Below are positions 24,839-35,800 of a stretch of DNA of 64,000 nt, one piece after another. The DNA comes from Erythroxylum novogranatense. Lineage: Eukaryota; Streptophyta; Magnoliopsida; Malpighiales; Erythroxylaceae. A program made the translations under genes and the position numbers. The stretch spans positions 12,674,001-12,738,000 of the forward strand of contig CM057235.1 in assembly GCA_029891385.1 (NCBI GenBank). The letters are read 5' to 3'. A model generated the notes under the pieces. That model searched no databases and had not been told where the DNA came from. It saw only the letters and a program-made list of their open reading frames with translations. How positions within the stretch are numbered: the first letter of the stretch is position 1; every line of letters starts with the position of its first letter.

Positions 24839-26299
24839 TGATCACGGTTTTTGTATATGTATAGTTTTAATATTTTAACCTCAATATTCTGCAAGCGTAC
24901 GGGTAGTTCACGTAGTATCTAAGGTCTCGATCCCACGAGGAGGGTTAATCTAATCCTAAACTCTAAAGCTGAAACAAATTGCAAAATTTCAACTGTAACT
25001 AAGCAAAAACAAAAAAGTAATTCAATAAACTAATTTAACCCAAGCATAAATCACGAATTATTAACAAATTAGGAAATTGCAATGCGCACACCAAGAATCA
25101 ACCTAAGGAACCACCAATTGAGAGAAAGGGGAAATTTTTACCTATCTTCAACAATAACCTAATTAATAATGAAATGTCAGACTATTGGTCCTGGACGATT
25201 CTAGGGTTGGTTACTCTCTCTTGAGTTATAACCAAAAGCTCTAAATTATAAACCCTAATCAGATTAGGAAAAATTACAATTTCCCAATTCACAATTTATC
25301 CAAACCCTAATTAGATCTGAAGTTTTCCACTAGATTATTGAAACTTATGTGAGATCTCTAATCATGTAATTACCAATTTGATTGATTTCTCGTTCTTATT
25401 AAATTACCTAACTCTCGTTAGCTCAATTTAATTACTTTTCATCTATTCACTCTCTCAGTATATTATTGATTTATGAAAATGTAGAAATCAATCATAATGA
25501 GTCCAATTCACATAAACAATCAGATCTTTATTGAATCAAAGATAAAAATAATTTGAAGGTGAGTTTAGACAATCCTCAACATTTATAAATCCTATCACAA
25601 CTATTCCAATTCTATATATAGATAAAAATGAAAATTCACTGGAAAATAGATCCGAATGGATGATAGAGGTAGCAACAACGTGAAACCTCCTATTCCAGGA
25701 AGTACTGCGTGTAGGCTTCTTCTCCACATCTCTCTTCCTTCATCTCTTTATCAATCTCTCGATGAGCTCTCTTTAGAGTTTCATGATGGTGGCTGATACC
25801 AAAAGCTCCTCCTCTCTTTTTCTCATTATATATATACTTAATGTGTTCTAAGTAGCCCTAGGTTTTTTTCGATGTCGAAAGGTCCAAAAAATCCCTCAAA
25901 ACTTAACTTTTCTATATGTCTGGGCATCTACCCGACGTAGGCCAAGATCGTGGGCACTGGTATGCTTTCTTTCATGATCGTGGCTAGATCGTGGGCCTAA
26001 TCTTATGCTTCTGTCATGATCGTGGCAAATAGGCAATGATTGTGGGCCGTTGTTTCGTTCCAAGTCTCTTCAAAACTTCTTTGTTCCTCGCTGTTGACCC
26101 ATAAACATTAACAAACACATCAAGGTACCTTAAATACATAATAATTAAGCTTAAATGCTTGTACTAACCCATAAAAACACTTAAACAAATAATTCACAAA
26201 CTAACACAATTATACCAAAAATACATACTAAACAATCAAATAAACCGATAAATACATATCAAACTATACCCTAAAACATGATGCATTTCACACTTGTCA
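24839..26299 (-). repeat. 5' LTR of minus-strand element
   Basis: On the minus strand it runs from TGACAAGTGTG (26299) to GTGATCA (24839), 1461 bp. Clearly the partner of 12616-13999 but diverged. GATCGTGG/CATGATCGTGGC words at 25925-26050 form the palindromic cluster about 250-375 bp from the LTR start. Confidence 0.78.
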
Positions 26300-28097
26300 T
26301 AAAGTTTGTAAAAAGTTGTCACACACATTCACAGAGGCTCACATGATCATTATACATTTTGTATTGACTTACACTGTCTATCACATGATCGTGTGCATAG
26401 TTGTTTAAGTTCACATAAACTCACATATGAGGCTTTGAGACCTGAGGATCCTCCAACGTCGAACATGTCAGACTCACCAAGGGGTTGATGGATGGTTTAT
26501 TTTGGCTTTTCTTTATTTCTTTTATTATTTGTTTATGTTTTCATTTTCTTATTTTTTATTTTTTGAACATTAATGCAATGTTATTTTATGTTATGAAATT
26601 TTTATTTCCATGTTCTTTATTAATTTTATTTATTATTATTTCCTTTTATCTTCTTTTGTTTATATCTTGCAAGGCTGGATGTATACCATACATGATGGAC
26701 TCTTCCTCCAATTTAGGACCCTGTACATTTTATTATTTAGGGTAGTACCAATCACACCTTTCCCATTTTTTGTGTTTTATTGTTATTTTATTTTTATGTG
26801 CTTAAATTGTGTATATTGAGGACAATGTACAATTTTAAGTGTAGGGAAGGGATTTCAAATGTCTTAAGCTTATTATAATTGTTATTAACTGATATCCCAA
26901 TTTAGTTAAAATCTGTCCAGGCTACTTTAGATTATTATTGATTATTGAATTGAATTAGTATGCAAAAGGAGGAAAGTTAAAAAAAAAAACTTGCTTTTAT
27001 AGTTCATATTCTTAGCGATCATCGAGATAATTAATATAATTGAAAATTAAATATTATTTGCACACATAAGGCCCTTTTGTGAGCTTTTAAGCCTAAGAGC
27101 AAATACTTTGCTATTTTAAGCTCTTTTATTTTTTTTTAATGTGTTATCATGCATAGTTGGATGATTCTATAACTTAATTTTATTATCTATATTGAAATCA
27201 CATTTGTTAAATTAGAAGCATTGAAATGATAAAGGCATTTGAGTTTAACCTTTGTTTTAGTTTATTTTTTTGATTATTATCCTGACATATTTTATCCCTT
27301 AGGAGTAACCAGTTTTGAGACTTAGCCATTTTGTTGATCATAACCATATGAAATCCTTTACCTTATTTTTCTTGAAAGGCTTTTTCTAATTATTTTAAAC
27401 CCTGAAGGATTTATATTTACTTGGTTGCTTGAGCTTGTATTATATTGAAGAATTTTAAAGAGGTCCAATATTTCTTTGATTATTGGTATATCGTGAATGC
27501 TCGAGAAAAACAAAAAATATATTTTTTTACGAGCATAGTGAAAAAAAGTAGTGTTAAAGTTGCTGTACTAATGGAATTATGATGCAAAGGACCTAGGTTA
27601 TGAAGAACTAAGTTTTATGTAATTTGGTTTATGTAAATTTTCTTCAATACTATTACCCTTTTTATTATCCTTATCCCCCCCTTACCTAAGCCTCATTAAA
27701 ACCTTGTATTAAGACCTTTTGATTTTTGTTTCTAGTTTATTAAGATATGATTTTATTTCAAGCTTATAGTTAAGAATCCACCTATGTATTGATTTAAGAG
27801 TTCCTACACTTCCACCCTAAGCACTTTGAGCATGTTAAGTGAATCTTTGGTGAGGGTGTGAAATTTTATGTTTTTAATATCAAAAATATTATCTATATTA
27901 TTATTATTGATATTGACTTATGAAGGTTGGTTTTAGGATGACTTGAATCTAATTGTATGTTAATTTGATTGATATGACATGATGACTTAGGGTGTAGGTA
28001 GACAGGTTGAGGTTAATAAGGAATGAATGTTTGTAAGTTTGATGAATTGAATTATGATTGACTTGAGGACAAGTAAAAGCTTAAGTGTGGGGATATA
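26300..28097 (+). other. 3' region of outer Athila/Tat-type element
   Basis: Continues the host element interrupted at 12615. It holds 'ATTGAGGACAATGTACAATT' then 'AAGTGTAGGGAAGGG' at 26816-26850, typical of post-pol regions in this group, and ends in 'CTTGAGGACAAGTAAAAGCTTAAGTGTGGGGA' type text (28061-28092), the polypurine tract. The short ORFs here are AT-rich shadows. Confidence 0.58.
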
Positions 28098-28690
28098 TGA
28101 TAAACGATTAATTGACTGTATTTATATACCCATATATTAGTGTGTTCTTCTTTTTATTTAATAGTTTTATAGTATTTTTAGTACTTATTTCACTTAAAGT
28201 GTGTTTGTAGGTGATAATGACCATTACAGACCACTTCAAGTGAGTTTTTAAGTGATAATAACCTGTACAGACCAAAAGGAGAAGAATTTGGGTGGAATCA
28301 TAGCATAAAACAAAGATTTGAAGCAACTTTGAAGATACACGACCATGTACAGTGACCGTGTTAGTCACTATAAACATGTAAAGCTTCTAAGAAATTGTTT
28401 CTACCCATGTGAAGAAACACGCTCATGTATGATGACATATATGGCAATGTATGTTGCCTGTGTAAAGTCACGATTTGAGGTATTTTGGGAGATACACGGT
28501 CACCTATACAAGGTTTTAACTAGAACGAGATTTTAGTTAATCAACCGAGGGTTAGTTATTAATAGTCTTAAGAAAGAGATTAATATAAGATAGAAATTTT
28601 CGCAGTTCAATAATCAATAATTTAATTGCAAGATAAAGGGTTAATGTTTAAGATATCTTAGGAGAATTCTAATATATGTAAATCATAATA
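28098..28690 (+). repeat. LTR-like tract after polypurine tract
   Basis: It starts TGATAAACG at 28098, right after the purine tract. Decayed palindromic words (ACACGACCATGTAC, GACCGTGTTAGTCAC, AACACGCTCATG, ACACGGTCACC) lie at 28337-28507, about 230-410 bp inside. Its end is not certain. Confidence 0.55.
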
Positions 28691-28696
28691 TGTTTT

Positions 28697-29900
28697 GATA
28701 GATGTTTAAGTGTGCTTTTGAGTATTTCTTAGATGATTATCATATATATAGGGTTAGAATTATGTTATTTTTAGTGTTCGTTTATATTCTAAGTGTTTGT
28801 ATGGCTTTGAGCATGATTTAGGTCTTAATTTTATGTTTCAAAAGGTGTGTGATGTGTGTTTGAGTGTATCGTGACAAGAGGGCGCTTACAATAATTCCAG
28901 CAAATTCCATCTTTTCCAATATGCGATTCTTTTTGTAATTTTAATGTTTTGAGGCTATATTTGATAGCCTTAAGAACTATTACACAAAACAATAGCCACC
29001 ATCTTACATTTTTGGATCAAAGAAGGAGCATCAAGGATAGCATTGGAGATTTCCATATTTTGAGTTCAAGTTCCAAATTAAGTTCTTCTTTCTCTATTCT
29101 TGTAATTTTCATTAAACTTGATGTATGAATTGAATTTGATGATGCTCTTCACGTTTATTATAATCTAAATTTCCGTACTAGGGTTTGTTCTTAAATTATT
29201 TTGTGATTTTGATTTTTATTGATTTAATACATAATCTGTATTGTGTTAATGGTGCATGCATATATTTTGAAAACAAAGAGAGTGATTTAAAAGTAATATT
29301 ATTAATTTGTGCAACAAAAATTGGTAAATTCATATGTCACATGATTAACAAATAAAATACCATTCGAAGAGAGATCATGTGTGATAACTTGAATATTTGA
29401 TAGATAACTTCCAAACAAATTGAAATTATAAGGGAAAGAGTTTTGAATTGAGAGATTACAATTTTCGAATTTTAAGATTTAATTAGGGATTATCAATTAA
29501 GGTTAATTGGTTAGATCTTGAGAGAGACTATCAAACCCTTCAATAATCTAGGATTGATACTGATTGAATCAAAAGTGGTTAAGGTAGCAAAATGACAATA
29601 GAATAAATCAAATACTCTCATAATTGATCTATCTTATTTTACTGTGGCTTCTCATTTGTTGACTGGTTTAGTGCTCTATTTGATTTAATAATGTTGATTT
29701 CATAATTTTATTTTCATTCAACTCATACTCAATTGTTTAATTTTCTGGTTATTTTTAATTTTATTTAATCCACATTTTACAACCTTAGACAAAGTTAGAG
29801 TTCATTTAGTTTTAGCTAATTCTTCATAGGATCAACACCTCAATTATTACGAATTACAATCTGTATACTTGCAGAATATTGAGAGCTTTATATTACATAA
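28697..29900 (+). repeat. Second Athila-like LTR tract
   Basis: It starts TGATAGATG and aligns over about 180 bp with 11579-11760. Its end, 'GGATCAACACCTCAATTATTACG' then 'TACTTGCAGAATATTGAG' (29829-29891), aligns with the ends of LTRs 9889-11099 and 24839-26299. It may be the distal part of the LTR that starts at 28098 or a separate solo LTR. Confidence 0.5.
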
Positions 29901-30644
29901 AACTTGTTCAACAAATTCATCACCTTGATACGATTTCTTTGATATCGACTAATCTTAGTATTATTTTTATCTTAGTTTATTGTTGTCTCAAATTTAATTT
30001 AGTTTGTTTAGTTTAATTTTCAATTAAATTCACAACTTGATTCGGTGGTTAGATAATAGAAAAAGAGTTAATACTTATATTTACAATCTTTGTAAAATAT
30101 ACTTGTACTTGCTAGTGTTAGCTACTGCTACATCATACACTTGTTATAAGCACATAAAATCAATCAATCAACACCTTTACATTGCTTATTTGGCAAAAAG
30201 ATTCTTTAGATTTATGGTTTCACTTATTTACAAAGTTGATGGAAGCCTCCTTTATATCAATTAAGGGTAAGATTGTGTACTTTTTAACTTTCCTAAGCTC
30301 TGCATATCAATAAAACTTTCACTAAGTTATTATTATTGTACTTGTAGCATTTGTTTACAGAGATGCATATATAATTTTATGGATATTTCAAATATTTGAT
30401 AAGGAATTCAAGAATATCTAGTAAGTTGTTCGAAACTAACTCAAACCTACATCTTGTATTATCCAACTAAGGAAGCATTCTTAATCAAGTCCAATGGCAA
30501 TTCTAACCCAGTCATGAAGCAGAAGTGAAGATTAAAGAGAATGAAATTCTTTCCTATCTGTATTTCTATACTTAGCCTAGGGTGTAATGCATCTCTAATC
30601 ATTTGAATAGATGCTTTAATTGCAACCTTAATCAATTTTATATA
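29901..30644. other. AT-rich stretch, nothing recognised
   Basis: No domain, RNA gene or clear repeat boundary was recognised. Short ORFs lack recognisable content. Confidence 0.4.
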
Positions 30645-30652
30645 CTTGTAAT

Positions 30653-32156
30653 TAGGGGTGTTCATGGTAGGATACCCTGACCCGTTCATAAATAACATGA
30701 ACCTGAACCTGGATGTCAGGTTCGACAATTTCACGAACCTGAACCTGAACCTAAAGAACCTATAGGATCGGTTAACCTATTTTCAGGTTCGGTTCTCAGG
30801 GTAACTAGAACCTATTCATATCAATATATATGAAAAAATTATAAAAAATAATAAGCTCTATCGAAAGTTTATTAAGAAACGAGACATTACCGTAAAAACC
30901 TTACGTAAGGTTTTGTGTTTAATTTTTGTTAATATAATGAATAGCAACCATTTTTATATTTAAATTGAGAATAACAATGTAGTTTGTTCTTATATGAATC
31001 ATTGATATAGCAATGTAGTTTGTTCTTATATGAATAATTGATAAAATTGCAAAAATCACTTGTAAATTCAGTTCTTCTAAAAAAAGGCAATTCGATACAA
31101 CGGTCTTAATACAAATTTTGTAAATTTATGACTAAGATCACTTGAATCACAATTGATCTTTCATCAAATATCGCAATATGACTTCTTATTACTATGAATA
31201 AATGCGGGAATGAACTGCTTTACTAGACCTTATTGACTAAAAAATTAGAACTATTCTTCTAACATCATTAAATCTTATTTTATCATGTTAAAATAAAAAT
31301 AAACTAATAAACTAATAAACACAAAAATATCATTTTCTTATTGTAACTTAGTATAGAAAATGCAATTAATATCATAATTAAAACTTCAAATATTATATTA
31401 TATAAAGCGCAATTGTATAAATAAATACAATTCTATAGTCTATTACTAAATCAACTCATTTTCATTCCTTTGTAATAAATAAAACTATGTTTGTATTTGT
31501 ACAAGACAATATTATTATATGCTTATTATTTATTAGTAATGCTTGTTTAATGTTTGTAATATCTCATAAATATCTAAGCTAATATATGTACCTTAAAAAC
31601 TAAAATTGTAGAATTTCCTAATAAATGTGTTTTACACTTATTAATTTCTTTAATTAATCTCTAAATGATTATATTATTTTAGTCAATGAATTTTTCTACT
31701 AATAATTCAATTCTTTGATCAACAATTTTGGCACATATTAATTACAATTTAAAGTAGAAGTATGGAGTGTTATGCATTAGTTGTTACTTATAATAACAAT
31801 GTTCAAGATTAATGTTTAATAACATAGAATTGAAGTACTTTTTTTCCTTTTCTTCTTTTTTTACTCAAAATTAATATAATAAATACTCGTGAATTTATTA
31901 TTATTATTATCCTTTTAAATTATATCTAAATATATGATTTTTTTTGACGTTTTAAGTTCAGATTTAAATCTAAACCTATAAATCAGGTTCAGTTCGGTTA
32001 ACCTAGAACCGCAAGTTAGAAACCTGAACCTGAACCACAAATCTGATTTTTCAAATTCGGTTCGAACCGAACCTGAACTTAAGTTTGGTTAACTTTATTT
32101 ACAGGTTTGATTCATGTGATTCAAGTCCGGTTCACAGGTTTTCTTAAACACCACTA
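30653..32156. mobile_element. Non-autonomous hAT element (1.5 kb), TSD CTTGTAAT
   Basis: A perfect 8-bp duplication CTTGTAAT flanks it (30645-30652 and 32157-32164). The ends are TAGGGGTGTTCATGG and, inverted, TAGTGGTGTTTAAGA. Both ends carry dense 'GAACCTGAACC' / 'GGTTCGGTT' subterminal repeats (30700-30800 and 31970-32140), a hAT hallmark. The AT-rich centre has no transposase ORF. A 37-bp tandem duplication lies at about 30975-31050. Confidence 0.88.
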
Positions 32157-32164
32157 CTTGTAAT

Positions 32165-32681
32165 GCTTTTCGGTTATACTTCAAAGTAGGAGACTTTCTC
32201 ATGCAACTAACTACCACTATTGTTTTTAAGTTACGGTCGAAAACGCATAAAAGTAGAAAATTGAGAAACGATCGAGGATCCTAGCGCCTCTACAAAACTT
32301 CTTAGAATAATATCAGGATTGGCCTAATCTTAAACAGGGAAGAGAAAGTATACATATACATTTACATATATCGCTGGCAAGAGCTTAAAATCAGAGCGCA
32401 ATTTTTAGTTGGGACAGAACTGTTCTCCCTGCCCAGCTCCAGAGCTCAGTCTAAAAAAGGAAATTCTACACGGCTAAAACCACGAACAGCTTGTTCTAAG
32501 CATAAAGATTGTAAAGCCAAAATATGTGTTTAAAGAGAAGAAAGTGGCAAAATAATGCGTTGAAATAGTTCCGAAGTTTAGCAGTACATAGTAATCTGAG
32601 TACGAGACTATTTGATTTTGTTTCCTACTTCTCTAACAAGACTGTCCGAGTTCTGCAGGCTTGCATTGTTGGGGCAGATTT
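32165..32681 (-). other. 3' flank / probable 3' UTR of host gene
   Basis: No ORF. It follows the TAA stop (32682-32684, minus strand) and ends at the hAT target duplication, 518 bp downstream. Confidence 0.5.
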
Positions 32682-32880
32682 TTAACATCTTTTGGATGCT
32701 TTACCTACGCTCAAGTTTTGGATCTTTGTTAACCTTCTAAGAAGTTCAAATTGCCATTGTCTAGGCTTTATACGTCCCAGTGATAACCAACGTTTAGATT
32801 GCTTCTGTCCCGACTTTTTCATTTGCTGCTTCAACTTCCTATTGGCGTGCCATCTTCCACCTCGCCAACCCAGGCCATAT
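32682..32880 (-). CDS. Host gene exon 5 (terminal)
   Basis: 199 bp; acceptor GAGTTGCAG|A. The first base completes Gly from exon 4. Then [20 protein letters not shown] and a basic tail to TAA. The sense of the junction (second hydrophobic segment running into [11 protein letters not shown]) is the main evidence that exons 4 and 5 belong together across the 15.9-kb intron. Confidence 0.8.
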
Positions 32881-35800
32881 CTGCAACTCAGGTCAAAAGG
32901 AGGTAAAATAGACATTAGCAAATGCATGAAGTAATTTATTATAATAATAAAATTGAAATAGAGGCAACAAGGGCTCAAAAATATATCTGCTAATATCATT
33001 TCGCTACAAACATTTTACCAATTTCGAAGTAATATGAATGCTGCAACACACAAGATCTGACAGAACAACCAGTACTTCGGAAAGAATTAATGCCTAATAG
33101 GTTCCCAGACAAAACCATCAAACCTTGTCAAAGCAATAGTTACTTGCAGTTGAAGCATCTTAAAAATCTCAACCAACTTCGTTAGACTTTTTCTCATCAA
33201 ATACCATTCTAACTGGCTAAAAGTTTTTTGAGTAATAATCATTATGTACCTTGAAAACTCGGATACAAAACAAAACAAAACAAAAGGAAAAAAATTGTGG
33301 ACAAGGAACAATATCCTAAGTATGATTCTAAAACCCTTCTTGTATAGCTTTTACCCAATGTTCATGCTTAGTTGTTTGAGAATAAGAGGTAGGACCTATA
33401 GTTTCAATAAAAATGGCTGAGAAACCATACCTATCCAGAGGATAACTAATACGGGAGGATCTCCGAAGAGCCACAGGAGTAGGCACTAGATCAATGTTAG
33501 TAAGGATTTGCAATGATGGGGGCTACTGTTGCTAATAATACTAGGTTTAAAATGCTCAATTGGTAAAGAGATATAATCAAATCTAGGAAGAACAATGTCA
33601 AAAGGAAATACATGTTGCTGAAAAAAGTACTAATGTTCAAAGAAAATCACATTTCTAGAGATCTACATACAACAATATCATCGTAACACAAAAACCCCTT
33701 GCGAATAGTACCATAGCCCATAAAAGCACACCTGAACGATTAAGTTTTAAGCTTGTGGTGTTCATAGGGAGGCAAATTAACAAAACAAACGCATCCAAAT
33801 GTGTAGCGTGTGATAGTTACGATCCATACCAAAAAGATGATAACAAGGAGAATCAAAATTGAGTAGCTAAGAAGGCAAACAATTAATCAAATAAACTACA
33901 ATAGACAAATCCCTGGAATGCAACTCCAAGAGTAATGTTTGAAACATGAACAAACGACGATTTTTACATTCGACACCCCATTCTATTGAAGGGCATGAGG
34001 ATATGATCATTGAGATACAATACCTTTTTGTTGCAAAAAAGCTTGAAAATCATGCGACATATATTCACCGCCATTATCAAAGCATAAAACTCTAATGCAG
34101 GTGGAAAATTGTGTCTTAATATAAGCCACGAAGCCTTGGAAAATAGTGAAACACCTCAAATTTGGAGCATAGAAAATATACCTATGTAAAACAACTATAA
34201 TCATTAATGAACATATTAAAATATTTATACTGCCCGTGTGAAATGACAAAGAGTAATACCCCAAACATCAGAGTGTACAATCTTAAAGCATATATTAACA
34301 CGACTACCATAAGTAGGGAAAGGTAAAGTTTTATTTTTTGCTATTTTACAAGTAAAGAAATCAAGAGGCCATAATTGATTAAAACACTGATCACTATTTC
34401 CAAGAAAACCATGCTTCATTGGATTAGACAAAATCACACTATTTGGTTGACTCAATCGTCTATGCCAAACTTCAACCTTATTTTCAACGATAATAGAAGT
34501 CAAAGCCAAAGTCAAAGTTTTAAAAATAGTAAATTGCAACGAAAATAATCTTCACACTTTAGGCTCCTAAGTAATCGCCTTCCCTGACACCTAATCCTAC
34601 ACAAGACAACCATTAAAAGATAAAAGTGCATCACAGTTATTGTCCACCATTCAACCAACATAAATTAAACTCATAAACAACCTATGAGAGAAATAAATGA
34701 CAAGAAAAAGGTTCAATATCACCAATGGTTGTAATTGGAAGATTACTACCATTAGCAATCTGAATATTTTGTGTACCAACATATTGTCGGAGATTAAGTA
34801 ACGAACCAGATGATTTAGCAGTATGATTGGACACACCAAAATCAGTAAACTAAGGAGAAGAGACAACCTTACCTTGACCTTGAAGGCCAAAAATAAAGAA
34901 TGCACTGGAAATCATATGTTGTACCATTTCTAGAAAAATAATAAACTGATTAGTGCTAGTGGTTGTAGATGTAGGACCAATAATATTAAAGTTTGGAACA
35001 ACAGTTTGAAAGGCTTAGGCTTGTTGGGCCTTCCTTGATAATGTATCCTTTTTGTTTAGAGTAAGTAGGCATGGCAATCCAGCCTGGTCTAAAGCCAACA
35101 GGCCACGGGTCAGGGCTGTCCAACCTGGCCCAATTCGTGACCCAATCGAGAGTGACAAAATGACATCATTTTGTCAAAAACGACTTCGTTTCTTGAAATT
35201 TTTTTAAAAATAAATCGGCCCAGTCCGGGCCCAATATGTCATGGCCCGACCTATTGCCATTCCTAAGAGTAAGTGCAAAATTTCTTACTATAATTGTAGG
35301 CAACATGCTTGAACTTCTCGCAGCTGTAGCACTACACTTATCCTTTTCCTTGGTTTCTCCCTTAAGCAGCATAAGCAACATTGGTAACCCCATATGTCTC
35401 CTTAGATCCACCTATAATGGTTTGTGTAGCCATTCTTTGTTCTTCACCCAATAATTCACCAAGACACACATCCAAAGAAGGAATAGGATCGCTATTCAAC
35501 AATCGAGCCCGAACAACTTCTGATCTCAGTTTCATCAAAAACTATTTCGCCTACTAACTTCATAAATCTCTTGAAGATTATCTAAGGCCTATTTAGGTAC
35601 CTTAGAATACATAATTCCATAGTATTTGCTCCATAGATTGATATATCCAGAATAATATTGTTCAATAAAGATTACCTTGATTTAAATTATTAATCTCGAG
35701 TTCATGTTGAAATCGTCTCACAGTATCTAGATGGTAAATATGATTTAAATCCCAAATCTCTTTGGCCATACCAAACGAGCATAAATTGTTCACCATATGG

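Larger units (their letters stand above)
12616..26299 (-). mobile_element. Non-autonomous Athila/Tat-type LTR element with nested insertions
   Basis: Two LTRs of one family bound the region: 24839-26299 (5', minus strand) and 12616-13999 (3'). The primer binding site adjoins the 5' LTR at 24815-24832. A 'GAGGACAAGCAAACG' phrase with a purine tract adjoins the 3' LTR at 14000-14035. Between them only a gag/protease remnant (23563-24352) is coding. Insertions inside are a SINE, solo LTR 15168-18033, and a long LTR about 19200-23562. With those removed the internal part is only about 3.6 kb and lacks RT and integrase. I see no clear 5-bp target duplication at the outer ends. Confidence 0.72.

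Noticed and set aside
12616..26299. Target duplication for the minus-strand element
   Set aside because: The 5 bases outside the two ends do not match; either end may be off by some bases or the duplication has decayed.
32692..32934. 80-codon plus-strand ORF
   Set aside because: Shadow of host gene exon 5, whose minus-strand reading joins exon 4 in frame through proper splice sites.
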